This document shows positions 1 through 8,103 of a stretch of DNA of 43,281 bases, piece by piece. Under the pieces are notes generated by a model, which was not told the origin of the DNA, searched no databases, and saw only the letters and a list, made by a program, of their open reading frames with translations. Source of the stretch: an uncultured Acidobacteriota bacterium (GTDB lineage Bacteria; Acidobacteriota; Terriglobia; Bryobacterales; Bryobacteraceae); contig CADECY010000082.1 of NCBI GenBank assembly GCA_902825945.1, forward strand, positions 1 to 43,281. Reading direction: 5' to 3'. The first letter of the stretch is position 1; each line of letters starts with the position of its first letter. A program made the translations under genes and the position numbers.

Positions 1-4
1 GCGT

Positions 5-244
5 ATGCAGGTCTACCTGGCAGCAGATCGCTACGAGATGGTGAAGACGCGCCGCCTCCCCGCATCCGAGCTTCTTCAGGAAGCGGTGCGTATGGAAGTC
101 CGCCGCCGGGAGCTGCAGTCCGCCAGCCGTCGCTACACAGCCGAACTTGCGGCGCAGGTGGGCCAGCCTACTCCTCGACCGCGCGGCCGCGCGGTCGACT
201 TGGCACAGCGAATCGCCGGTCGCACGAATCGCAAGGCTGGCTAG
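5..244 (+). CDS. RHH (CcdA/VapB-like) antitoxin
   Basis: A 79-residue protein, or slightly longer if the true start lies left of the window. The first strand reads QVYLAADRYEMVK and is followed by LPASELLQEAVRMEVRRRE, the strand-helix-helix layout of ribbon-helix-helix antitoxins. A basic C-terminal tail follows, where such proteins bind their toxin. The family represses its own promoter as a dimer and neutralises a partner toxin, usually a PIN-domain RNase. A toxin-like start lies only 5 nt downstream of the stop, the expected toxin-antitoxin spacing, but that gene is a stub. The antitoxin may therefore be an orphan. It is identified by sequence pattern only. Confidence 0.7.
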   Translation: MQVYLAADRYEMVKTRRLPASELLQEAVRMEVRRRELQSASRRYTAELAAQVGQPTPRPRGRAVDLAQRIAGRTNRKAG

Positions 245-249
245 CTTCT

Positions 250-306
250 GTGTTGATCCTGGATTCGGGGGCGGTCAGCTTACTGGCGGAGCGCACGCGC
301 CGGAAG
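250..306 (+). pseudogene. 5' stub of a PIN-domain (VapC-like) toxin
   Basis: A GTG codon 5 nt after the antitoxin stop opens a frame reading LILDSGAVSLLAERTRR. This matches the first strand of PIN-domain toxins, with the first catalytic Asp in LDSG followed by an AER helix. After about 19 residues the similarity ends and the frame runs through low-complexity Pro/Gly sequence into the terminase gene. The remaining roughly 110 residues of a PIN toxin, including the other acidic residues, are absent. The best reading is a toxin cut by a recombination event near position 305, at the edge of the phage-like segment. Confidence 0.6.
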
Positions 307-366
307 CTTCCCGGAAGCAAGCCAAGCAATCCAGCAACTCCTGGCGAACCTCCCGGAGAACCCGGC

Positions 367-1734
367 ATGAAAGGCACTTCCGTTGATTCGCGTTCATTCG
401 CGGCGGAAATCTCGAGCCCGCTGAGGTTCGCCGAGACCCGGTTACGCTTCCACCCGGAGCCACAGCAGCTACCAGTCTTCGACCCCGCGATCACCCGCGG
501 CATCCTCTGCTGCAACCGGCAATGGGGCAAGAGCACCACGCTCGCCGCGCTCGCCGTCCACAAGGCATGGTGTCTCGCGCCAGCACTGATCCTGATCGTC
601 GCGCCGACCGTCCGTCAGAGCTACGAACTGATCCTGAAGATCAAGGGATTCCTCCGCGAACTGAACGTGCGCCCGAAGCAAGACGGCTTCAACGACGTCT
701 CACTGCTGCTCCCGAACGAATCGCGCGTCATCGCGGTTCCAGCGGACCCGGACACCATCCGCGGCTACTCAAGGGTCAGCATGATCCTAGTCGATGAAGC
801 CGCGCGCGTGCCCGATGAAGTCTTCCGCTCCGTCACGCCCGCGCTCGCGCGTTCGCACAACGGAACCATCTGGTTGATGTCGACTCCAAAGGGCCGTCGC
901 GGCTTCTTTCACGACCTCTGGCACAACGGTGACCCCCAGTGGACCCGTATCCACTCCACAGTCGCCGACGGCGAGCGCATTCCCGCGAGCTTCCTCGATT
1001 CCGAGCGAGCCTCCAAACCCGCGTCAGACTTCGACGAAGACTACCACTGCGTCTTCCAGGACACGCACGATCAGTTCTTCGCCTCCGACGACATCACGGT
1101 CGCCTTCACCAGCGAAGTTCGCGCACTCGGGCCCGATCCCGAGCGCTTCGCGAAGTCCACGAGCCTCCACTACTACATCGGAGTCGACCTCGGATAGTTC
1201 CGCGACCACACCGCGATCGTCGTCCTCGAGCACCGCGTCACCAACACCGGACAGCGCGATCCGCGCACCTATGACTGGATCACCGAGACCACCCGCTAAG
1301 TGCGTCACATCGAGCGAGTCCCGCTGCGCACTCCGTATGACGAAGTCGTCCGCCGGTTCTCGCAACTCGTCGCACAGGAACCGCTCACCACGCGGACCAC
1401 GCTCGTCGTCGACGCCACCGGACCCGGAGCGCCAGTCGTCGACCACATCCGCCGCGCTCGCCTCGGCGCAACGTTCATCTCGATCTCGATCACCTCCGGC
1501 GAACAGTCGAATCACGCGAACGGCATCAGCCACGTTCCGAAAGCACAGTTGACCTCGAACCTGCAGTTGCAATTCCAGAACCGCCTCCTGACAATCGCCA
1601 ATGAACTGCACGAGTCGCGCAACCTCGGCAAGGAACTCCTCGAAATGCGCGCCTCGAGCCACCATCACGGCGACCTCGCGATGGCTCTCGCACTAGCCTC
1701 CTGACAGGAAGCGAAAAGAAAAGGAACTCGATGA
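367..1734 (+). pseudogene. Phage-type terminase large subunit, interrupted by three in-frame stops
   Basis: The reading frame carries the full plan of a terminase large subunit, the ATPase-nuclease that packages phage DNA. It has Walker A (CNRQWGKST, near 510-540), Walker B (ILVDEAARV, near 785-810), the coupling motif LMSTPKGRRGFFH (near 880), and an RNase H-like nuclease with its three acidic residues in GVDLG, VVDATG and HHGDL. The start at 367 is chosen for a GGAG 8 nt upstream. The frame is broken by TAG at 1195, TAA at 1297 and TGA at 1702, yet family similarity continues in the same frame across all three and no frameshift is seen. TAG falls where family members usually have Gln (GVDLGQ) and TGA where they usually have Trp (ALALACW). 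Genes elsewhere in the window use all three stops normally, so decay is more likely than recoding. Confidence 0.8.
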
Positions 1735-1825
1735 TGCCACCGATCGCGGGACCCGAAACCACATGGGGCGCGGACTCCCTGAACATCCGAAAATCCGGAT
1801 CGAAGATCCTAGCGTCTTGGCGCCT

Positions 1826-1858
1826 TTGCGTGAGGTCCCGTCCGCGGCGTTCTAAAAT
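1826..1858 (+). promoter_or_regulatory. Putative promoter of the VCBS gene, possibly giving a leaderless mRNA
   Basis: TAAAAT at 1853-1858 matches the -10 consensus at 5 of 6 positions and lies only 7 nt before the ATG at 1866. Transcription would start at or next to the start codon. A TTGCGT lies at 1826-1831, but its spacing to TAAAAT (21 nt) is too long for a normal -35, so only the -10 is persuasive. No strong ribosome-binding site precedes the ATG. Confidence 0.4.
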
Positions 1859-1865
1859 TGAAGTA

Positions 1866-4061
1866 ATGTCCCGAATTCTCGCCGCGTTGCCGCTGCTCGT
1901 GTTCTCGCTCCCAGCGTTCGCGATCTACGTCCTCAAGTTCAACACGAACACTCCGGCTGGCCGTCCAATCGCGGTCGAAGGATTTCTCCCCGCTGACGTC
2001 CAGCTCAACAGTCTCCTGATTCGTGGCAACAACCAGAACGTCGCCTACAAGATCGAGCGAACTACGCAACGCGCACGCATGAGCTGGATCTCGAACGGCG
2101 CGGCTACCTACCACATCTCCTACGAAACCGGACCCGGCGGCAGTTTCGGTGTCGGACTGATGCCCGAACTCAACGCGCCGGTCTATCCGGCGATGGTTGG
2201 CGCCGGTGACCGGGTTATGTACGGGAGGCCGGGTGTTCGCGGCAAGGTTGCGGTGGGCTTGTGGGCGCATCCCGCGATGATCGATTTCGACGAAGACGGC
2301 GACATGGACTTGATCGTGGGTTGTCCGGACCGGCCCTTCAACGGCACGTTCCTGTTCCGCAATATCGGATCGAATTCTCAGCCGTTCTACGACCGCGCCG
2401 AGTGGTTCGGCCCGGCGAAGAAGGACATCGTCATCGCGGACTTCAATGGAGACGGCCTGCTCGACCTCGTGACCGCTGGCGGCTACTTCAGCGACGTGCG
2501 CGTCAATCGCATGAACAAGTGGGTGGGCGTTCCCGTTCCGAAGACCTATCATGTGGGCCGCGACGAGCTTTGGTATCCGGTGGACTGGGATAAGGACGGC
2601 AATCTCGATTTGCTGGTGGGGCCGTCGGACTGGCGCGAATACGGTTGGGACGACGCCTTCGACACCAAGGGCAATTGGACGCGCGGACCGCTGCACGGCT
2701 ATGTCTGGTATCACCGCAACCTCGGCACCAATCAGGCTCCGCGATTCGCTGCGCCCGTCCAACTGCAATCGGAAGGCAAGCCAGTGGATCTCTACGGGAG
2801 TCCTTCGCCCAATCCCGTGGATTGGCTCGGAAAGGGCACGCTCGATCTGCTCGGCGGCGAGTTTCTCGATACGCTCACCCTGTTCCGCCGTGCTCCGGAC
2901 GGCAATCTCGGAAAGCCCGAAAAGATCCAGGCTGGAGGAGAGACCTACTACGCCGACCTCTGCATGATCCAACCGCGCATCGTCACGCTGCACGAAGACG
3001 GGCGTCCGTCGATTCTCGTCGGCGAGGAAGACGGCGTGATCGCGCTGCTCGAAAACACGGCCGCACGGCCAGCGGAGCCGAAGTTCGCCAAGGCACGTTA
3101 TCTCGAACAAGTCGACCCGTTCCTGAAGTCGGGCGCATTGTCGCGACCGGAATCGGTCGATTGGAACGGCGACGGCAAGCTCGACATCGTGGCCGGCAAC
3201 TCAGCCGGCTACCTGCAGTTCTTCGAAAACGTGGGCACCAAGGAATCGGTCGCGTTCGAGGACCGTGGATACCTGCAAGCCGATGGCAAGGTGATTCGCC
3301 GCATCGCGGGGCCCAACGGATCGATTCAAGGGCCTGCGGAAGCCAAGTGGGGCTACGCGAATCCCGCGGTCGCCGACTGGGATATGGACGGCGACCTCGA
3401 TATCCTCGTCAACGACATCTGGGGCTCCGTCCACTGGTATCGTAACGTCGGCACGGCGAAGGAGCCGAAGCTGACGGCAGCGGGCGATATCGACGTGGAG
3501 TGGGAAGGCGCGACACCGAAGCCCGCGTGGCTCTGGTGGGAACCGAAGGGCAAGCAACTGGTGACGCAGTGGCGTACGACGCCGAGAGTGGTCGACTGGA
3601 ATCGCGACGGACTGCCGGACCTCGCGATGCTCGATCACGAAGGCTACCTCGCGCTGTTCCAGCGCGTGAAGAAGGATGGGGCGTTGAAGCTGCTGCCGCC
3701 GCAAAGGATCTTTGTCGATGCGGCCGGCAAGCCCCTGATGCTCGCGCGCGGACGCGCCGGCAAGAGCGGACGCCGCAAGGTCCAATTCGCCGATTGGGAC
3801 CGGGACGGCGACCTCGATCTAATCACCGATGGTGACTTCGGTGGTGACTGGCACGAGAACACCGGTTCGCAGGACAAGCCCGTCTTCGTCTTCCGCGGGC
3901 TCATCAACCGCATGCGCATCATCTCGGGCCACAACCCAACACCGAACGTAGCGGATTGGAACGGCGACGGGAAACTCGACTTGCTGATCGGCGGCGAGGA
4001 CGGATTCTTCTACTACTTCGAGCGCGGATACCTGGATCAATCGATTCCCGCGGTACGATAA
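1866..4061 (+). CDS. Secreted FG-GAP/VCBS repeat protein (731 aa)
   Basis: The start at 1866 gives a clean Sec signal peptide (MSRILAALPLLVFSLPAFA). The open frame extends upstream, but those residues are basic and do not resemble an export signal. A beta-rich region of about 120 residues is followed by at least eight Asp-rich loops of the form DWNGDGKLDIV, DFNGDGLLDLV, DWDMDGDLDILV and DWNRDGLPDLAM. These are the calcium-binding loops of FG-GAP/VCBS beta-propellers, as in integrin alpha chains and secreted bacterial binding proteins. Such proteins act at the cell surface in binding or carbohydrate recognition; no catalytic motif is visible. The gene heads a plus-strand run: the MFS gene starts 11 nt after its stop. 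A second, larger VCBS protein lies at the opposite end of the metabolic block and points inward. Confidence 0.85.
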   Translation: MSRILAALPLLVFSLPAFAIYVLKFNTNTPAGRPIAVEGFLPADVQLNSLLIRGNNQNVAYKIERTTQRARMSWISNGAATYHISYETGPGGSFGVGLMPELNAPVYPAMVGAGDRVMYGRPGVRGKVAVGLWAHPAMIDFDEDGDMDLIVGCPDRPFNGTFLFRNIGSNSQPFYDRAEWFGPAKKDIVIADFNGDGLLDLVTAGGYFSDVRVNRMNKWVGVPVPKTYHVGRDELWYPVDWDKDGNLDLLVGPSDWREYGWDDAFDTKGNWTRGPLHGYVWYHRNLGTNQAPRFAAPVQLQSEGKPVDLYGSPSPNPVDWLGKGTLDLLGGEFLDTLTLFRRAPDGNLGKPEKIQAGGETYYADLCMIQPRIVTLHEDGRPSILVGEEDGVIALLENTAARPAEPKFAKARYLEQVDPFLKSGALSRPESVDWNGDGKLDIVAGNSAGYLQFFENVGTKESVAFEDRGYLQADGKVIRRIAGPNGSIQGPAEAKWGYANPAVADWDMDGDLDILVNDIWGSVHWYRNVGTAKEPKLTAAGDIDVEWEGATPKPAWLWWEPKGKQLVTQWRTTPRVVDWNRDGLPDLAMLDHEGYLALFQRVKKDGALKLLPPQRIFVDAAGKPLMLARGRAGKSGRRKVQFADWDRDGDLDLITDGDFGGDWHENTGSQDKPVFVFRGLINRMRIISGHNPTPNVADWNGDGKLDLLIGGEDGFFYYFERGYLDQSIPAVR

Positions 4062-4072
4062 GGGACTCCGCG

Positions 4073-5332
4073 ATGAGTCCGAAAAATCCGAACTACAAGT
4101 GGTTCGTCGTCGCGATGCTGTGGGGCATCGCGTTCTTCAACTACGCTGACCGCCAGGCGATTTTCTCCGTCTTTCCGCTCTTGCAGAAAGAAATGAGCCT
4201 GAGCAACGTCGAACTGGGCCTGCTCGGTTCCGCCTTCGCCTGGGTCTATGGACTGGGGGCGCTGTTCGCGGGCTCGATCGTCGATCGCATCCGCCGCAAG
4301 ACAGCGATTCTCGGCGGACTCCACGCCTGGAGCCTCATCTGCATGGCCACGGCGCTGGCGAAGAAGTTCCCGCACTTGGTCTTCTTCCGGGCAGCGGAAG
4401 GCTTGGGCGAGACGTTCTACTTTCCGGCTTCGATGTCGCTGATCAGCGACTATCACGGCAAGGACACCCGCTCGCGCGCGATGGGCTTTCACCAGACCAG
4501 CGTCTACGTCGGCACCATCGGCGGCGGCGCGTTCGCGGGCCTGATCGGACAGTATTACGGCTGGCGCTGGTCATTCGTCATCTTCGGCGGACTCGGTGTG
4601 ATCCTCGGGCTCGTCCTACAGCGGTTCCTGCACGAAGCGCCACGCGGCGCGTCCGAAAACACCGAGGCTGGCAAACCGCTGTCGATCCCGGAGTTCCTCG
4701 CGCTCGCCGGGCGCACGCCCACGGTGCTCCTGTTGCTCGCGGCTTTCATCTGCTCGAACTTCGTCGCGACCGTCGTGCTCTCGTGGATGCCCAAGTTCGT
4801 TTATGACCGCTTCCAAATGGATCTCGCGAGATCGGGCCTCACCGCGACGCTTTATATCCAGGTCGCGAGCATGCTCGCCTGTCCGGTGGGCGGCTGGCTC
4901 GCGGACAAACTGCGCGAGCGGACTCCCGGCGGCCGAATGATGGTCCAAGCGGCGGGCGTACTCTGCGGTGCTCCGTTCGTCGTGTTGTGCGGTGCGAGCA
5001 CCACGCTGGGTACGTTGATCGTCGCGCTGATCGGGTGGGGCATGTTCAAGGGCTTCTATGATGCCAATATCTTCGCCTCGGTCTACGACGTGATCCCGCC
5101 GGAGTCGCGCGGCGCGACGGCCGGACTGATGAATACGGTCGGCTGGCTCGCCGGCGGCGGAACCGCACCGATCGTCATCGGCTGGATCGCCGAATCGCAC
5201 GGGCTCGGCTACGCGATTTCGCTCGCCGCGGGCGTCTATGTGCTCGCCGGAATCCTGTTGCTGATCGGGATCTTCTTCACGGTTTCGAATGACTCGAAAC
5301 GCTTGGCGGACGCCGCGCATCGGATAAACTGA
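4073..5332 (+). CDS. MFS transporter, anion:cation symporter-like (419 aa)
   Basis: About twelve hydrophobic segments. The N-terminus FFNYADRQAIFSVFPLL, the loop 2-3 motif GSIVDRIRRKTAI (MFS motif A) and RAAEGLGE in the fourth helix resemble the sugar-acid/organic-anion branch of the major facilitator superfamily (hexuronate, galactonate and phthalate carriers). It would sit in the inner membrane as a proton- or cation-coupled importer. The start at 4073 has AAGGGA 7 nt upstream and gives a normal family length. An in-frame ORF begins earlier but lies inside the VCBS gene. The gene lies 11 nt after the VCBS gene and 4 nt before the first thioredoxin gene, so co-transcription is likely. The substrate is unknown; a sugar acid is a reasonable guess from the enolase-superfamily, Gfo/Idh and YhcH-family genes nearby. 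Confidence 0.82.
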   Translation: MSPKNPNYKWFVVAMLWGIAFFNYADRQAIFSVFPLLQKEMSLSNVELGLLGSAFAWVYGLGALFAGSIVDRIRRKTAILGGLHAWSLICMATALAKKFPHLVFFRAAEGLGETFYFPASMSLISDYHGKDTRSRAMGFHQTSVYVGTIGGGAFAGLIGQYYGWRWSFVIFGGLGVILGLVLQRFLHEAPRGASENTEAGKPLSIPEFLALAGRTPTVLLLLAAFICSNFVATVVLSWMPKFVYDRFQMDLARSGLTATLYIQVASMLACPVGGWLADKLRERTPGGRMMVQAAGVLCGAPFVVLCGASTTLGTLIVALIGWGMFKGFYDANIFASVYDVIPPESRGATAGLMNTVGWLAGGGTAPIVIGWIAESHGLGYAISLAAGVYVLAGILLLIGIFFTVSNDSKRLADAAHRIN

Positions 5333-5336
5333 GATC

Positions 5337-5867
5337 ATGCCTTTGAGCCGTAGAACCTTCGCGATATCCGCGCTCGCGGGCGCGGCGGTGCCGTTGTCCG
5401 GCGCCACGGTTCCCCGACCCGCGCCGAAGATGGTATTCAATACCACCGATGGCGGCAAAGTGGACACCTGGAAGCACCTTGGGAAGGTGGTCTGCCTCGA
5501 GTTCATCCTGACCACTTGCCCGCATTGCCAGGACACCTCGCGAACCTTACAGCGCCTGCTCGACACCTATGGTCCGCGCGGATTCGAAGTCTTGGCCGTC
5601 GCTACCAATCCGATGTCGCACATGCTGATTCCCGATTTCAAGAAGAATCATCAGGTGAAGTTCCCGGTGGCTTATGCGGAGAGCGAGAAGGCTCATGAGT
5701 ACCTCCAGCATCCGTCCATTCAGATCATGTACATGCCGCAGCTGGTCTTCATCGACAAGAAGGGCACGATTCAACGCCAGGTTCCTGGCGGCGACCCTTT
5801 CTTCAGCCAGCCCGGCCAGGAAAAGAACATTCGCGCCGAGATCGAGAAACTGCTCGCGGCCAAGTAA
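5337..5867 (+). CDS. TlpA-like thioredoxin-fold protein, first of three tandem copies (176 aa)
   Basis: A thioredoxin fold with the redox pair CPHC at residues 61-64, inside LEFILTTCPHCQ, and the cis-proline loop MPQLVFID near residues 133-140. The N-terminus has a twin-arginine motif (SRRTFAI) and an Ala-rich hydrophobic stretch, suggesting Tat export. Family members act outside the cytoplasm as thiol-disulfide reductases or peroxidase-like proteins. The intermediate residues PH are those of DsbA-type oxidants, although the overall layout (TTCPHCQ, then a central insertion before MYMPQ) is TlpA/AhpC-like. It follows the MFS gene by 4 nt and precedes the second copy by 15 nt. Confidence 0.85.
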   Translation: MPLSRRTFAISALAGAAVPLSGATVPRPAPKMVFNTTDGGKVDTWKHLGKVVCLEFILTTCPHCQDTSRTLQRLLDTYGPRGFEVLAVATNPMSHMLIPDFKKNHQVKFPVAYAESEKAHEYLQHPSIQIMYMPQLVFIDKKGTIQRQVPGGDPFFSQPGQEKNIRAEIEKLLAAK

Positions 5868-5882
5868 GGACTTCACACGAAC

Positions 5883-6458
5883 ATGAGACTCGTCAGCGTC
5901 GCCGCGCTCGCGGCCTTCTCCCTGATCGCGGCCGATATTCCTCGCCCCGCGCCCAAGACCGTCTTCCCGGCGGCGAACGGCGTGTCGATCGACACATCCA
6001 AGCACGCGGGCAAGGTCATCGCGCTCGAGTTCCTGCTGACCACCTGTCCGCATTGCCAGAAGACGGCGGCGATCCTGCAGCGCATGCAGGATGAGTACGG
6101 CTCCCGCGGTTTCCAGGCGCTGGGCGTGGCCACCAACACCGAAGTGCCCACCGTGGTGGAAGACTTCCGCCGTCAGTTCGGGATCAAATTCCCTGTCGGC
6201 TGGGGGCAACGCGATGTCGTGCACACCTACCTCCAGCACTCGGTGATGCAGACGATGTACATGCCGCAGCTCATCTTCATCGACAAGAAGGGCACGATCC
6301 GCGCCTACTACCCGGGCGGCCACAATTTCTACGACGACATGCGCCAAGTGCAGAACATGCGTGATCAGATCGAAGCGCTGATGAAGGAATCCGCCACTTC
6401 GGCGCCGAAGCCCGCTCCGAAGGGACCGGCGAAAACTGCTGCTGCCGTCAAGAAGTAA
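5883..6458 (+). CDS. TlpA-like thioredoxin-fold protein, second tandem copy (191 aa)
   Basis: A close paralogue of its two neighbours: LLTTCPHCQKTAAILQRMQ, with the cysteines at 55 and 58, then MYMPQLIFIDKKGTI. Unlike copies 1 and 3 it has no twin-arginine motif. Its start (MRLVSVAALAAFSLIAA) looks like an ordinary Sec signal peptide. The C-terminus carries an extra Ala/Pro/Lys tail of about 25 residues (such as SAPKPAPKGPAK) that the others lack, perhaps for cell-wall or partner association. The predicted role is a periplasmic thiol-disulfide oxidoreductase. It is cotranscribed in the 1866-6977 run. Confidence 0.85.
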   Translation: MRLVSVAALAAFSLIAADIPRPAPKTVFPAANGVSIDTSKHAGKVIALEFLLTTCPHCQKTAAILQRMQDEYGSRGFQALGVATNTEVPTVVEDFRRQFGIKFPVGWGQRDVVHTYLQHSVMQTMYMPQLIFIDKKGTIRAYYPGGHNFYDDMRQVQNMRDQIEALMKESATSAPKPAPKGPAKTAAAVKK

Positions 6459-6464
6459 CGAGCG

Positions 6465-6977
6465 ATGACACGGCGCATGTTCGGTGCGGCTCTCGGCGCC
6501 GCCGTGCCGGCCGGCGCCGCGGACATTCCCCGGCCCGTGCGGGCGAAGGTCTTTCCCGCGCCGGGCGGAGCCACGATCGACACGTCGAAGCACAAGGGCA
6601 AGGCCGTCGTGATCGAGTTCCTGCTCACGACGTGTCCGCATTGCCAGAAAACGGCCGCGATTCTCCAGCGCATGCAGGACGAGTTCGGCGCACGCGGGTT
6701 CCAGGCATTCGGGCTCGCGATCAACACCGAAGATCCCGCCGTGATCGAGGCCTTCCGGCAGAGGTTCGGCGTGAAATTTCCGGTTGGCTGGAGCAAACGC
6801 GAAGATGCACATGCCTACCTGCAGCACCCGGTAATGCTCGCGATGAAGATGCCGCAGCTGGTGTTCATCGATCGGAGAGGCGTGATTCAGGCGCAATATG
6901 CGGGCGACAACGCGTTCTTCGACGACGCGTCCCAGGCAGCGAACTTCCGGAAGAAGATTCTGGAATTGATGAAGTAG
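6465..6977 (+). CDS. TlpA-like thioredoxin-fold protein, third tandem copy (170 aa)
   Basis: The third copy, more similar to the second (TTCPHCQKTAAILQRMQDE) than to the first. Cysteines are at 57 and 60 and the cis-Pro loop is MKMPQLVFIDRRG. The N-terminus MTRRMFGAALGAAVP is a short twin-arginine leader. The gene starts 6 nt after copy 2 and ends the plus-strand run. Within the trio the active site and cis-Pro are intact, so all three copies are probably functional. What separates them is the export signal and the C-terminal tail. Confidence 0.85.
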   Translation: MTRRMFGAALGAAVPAGAADIPRPVRAKVFPAPGGATIDTSKHKGKAVVIEFLLTTCPHCQKTAAILQRMQDEFGARGFQAFGLAINTEDPAVIEAFRQRFGVKFPVGWSKREDAHAYLQHPVMLAMKMPQLVFIDRRGVIQAQYAGDNAFFDDASQAANFRKKILELMK

Positions 6978-7257
6978 TCGCGTTCGGGTGCCGCTGAGGT
7001 GGCTGACGTGGAGCATCTTCACCTCAATCCGTGTTTGCGGGGCCTCACAAAGCGCGAGGCTCGTGATGCGGGACGTTGTAGCCGTCGCGGGCGTAGTGCG
7101 CCGAGCCAGTTCCGGTGTCGTGACCGGCATGATGGTCGCGTGGATATTTGCGGACGTTTCGACAACGGGCCTTCCCGCGCCGGTCGCATCGACGCGGTTC
7201 GCGATTTCTTCGCACGGCGTGTGCAACGCTTCGTCTCGATGATCCAGACCTCAAACC
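6978..7257. other. Convergent intergenic region with no recognised gene
   Basis: About 280 nt between the end of the thioredoxin run (+) and the end of the flavoprotein gene (-). All six frames contain short ORFs, as expected for GC-rich DNA, but none carries a motif I recognise and none has a convincing ribosome-binding site. No strong hairpin plus T-tract was seen, although a bidirectional terminator would be expected here. Confidence 0.5.
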
Positions 7258-8103
7258 CTACGGTACGACTTTGATCGGATCGTGGCGGATCTGTGCCTCG
7301 GGCACGCCTTTCGCCTTGGCCACCTTCACGGTCTCCTGCAGCATGCGCGGCGAGCCGGCAATCAACAAGTCCGCGTCGAGCGTGCCGGAGAAGTGCCTGT
7401 CGAGAACCACATTGATGAAGCCCGTGGGTCCCGTCCAGTTGTCATCGAGCGCGGGATCGGAGAGCCCCGGCACGTAGGTGAAATTCGAATGCTTAGCGGC
7501 CCACCGGCGGAACTGGGTGTCGAGCAGCAGGTCGCGTCGTTGGCGGGCTCCGAAGAAGAGATAGATCTTGCGGCCCTTGTGCTGCTTGGTCCGGAACCAG
7601 TGATCGAGCAGCCCCACGAACGGAGCCACGCCGGTTCCACCCGCCACCAGAACGAGCGGCCGGGCGCCGCTCTCGCCGGCTTTGTTCATGCTGCCCAAGG
7701 GCTGTCCGATCTCGATCGTGTCGCCGGGTTTCAATTCGCCGTGAATGTAGGTAGAGGCGATTCCCGGCGGAACATCGCGTCCCGGTGGCGGAGCGGCCAA
7801 CTGAATGATGAACTCCGCGACCGGCAACCGCTTCGGGCTCGAGGCAAACGAATACGGGCGGCGCACCGTACCGAGTTTGGTCTTGTACTTCGCGTTCCAT
7901 CCTTCGACAAACGAGGATGGCACGGTGAGAAGCGCAAACTGCCCCGCTTCGAACTTGTAATTCTTGGGCAGGCGCACCCGAAGGCGCTTGACGTTGGGTG
8001 CCAGCGGCTCAACGGAAACGACCTTGGCGGTGGCGGGTGACTCTTGCGCTGGCGCTGCCACCGCCGCGAGTAAATAGGCGAGAACGAGAGTGAGACGAAT
8101 CAA
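7258..8103 (-). CDS. Secreted ferredoxin-NADP reductase-like flavoprotein (281 aa)
   Basis: FAD-binding motif RPYSFAS (residues 82-88), a phosphate-binding GGTGVAP (155-161) and LIAGSPRM near the C-terminus. Together these give the FAD/NAD(P) two-domain plan of the ferredoxin-NADP reductase superfamily. No 2Fe-2S cysteines are present. The start is TTG at 8103, overlapping the upstream TGA as TTGA with GGAG 8 nt before it. It gives MIRLTLVLAYLLAAVAAPAQE, a Sec signal peptide with an AxA-type cleavage site. A soluble FAD/NAD(P)H-type reductase outside the cytoplasm is unusual. The upstream partner is a Tat-leader Gfo/Idh/MocA protein, so the two may form an extracytoplasmic redox pair. A non-exported variant starting further upstream is possible but would lie deep inside the preceding gene. 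Confidence 0.78.
   Translation of the reverse strand: MIRLTLVLAYLLAAVAAPAQESPATAKVVSVEPLAPNVKRLRVRLPKNYKFEAGQFALLTVPSSFVEGWNAKYKTKLGTVRRPYSFASSPKRLPVAEFIIQLAAPPPGRDVPPGIASTYIHGELKPGDTIEIGQPLGSMNKAGESGARPLVLVAGGTGVAPFVGLLDHWFRTKQHKGRKIYLFFGARQRRDLLLDTQFRRWAAKHSNFTYVPGLSDPALDDNWTGPTGFINVVLDRHFSGTLDADLLIAGSPRMLQETVKVAKAKGVPEAQIRHDPIKVVP

Noticed and set aside
1195..1704. Stop-codon reassignment in the terminase
   Set aside because: All three stop codons are involved and host genes nearby end normally with the same codons, so decay is simpler.
1811..1835. Phrase CTTGGCGCCTTTGCGTGAGG before the first VCBS gene as an intergenic repeat
   Set aside because: It resembles a phrase seen in many genomes, but no second copy was found here.
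1809..3110. 433-codon open frame on the minus strand opposite the VCBS gene
   Set aside because: It lies wholly antisense to the Asp-rich repeats of the real gene; no motif, leader or ribosome-binding site.
5547..7226. 559-codon minus-strand frame through the thioredoxin genes
   Set aside because: Its pseudo-repeats mirror the three tandem genes read backwards; no recognisable domain.
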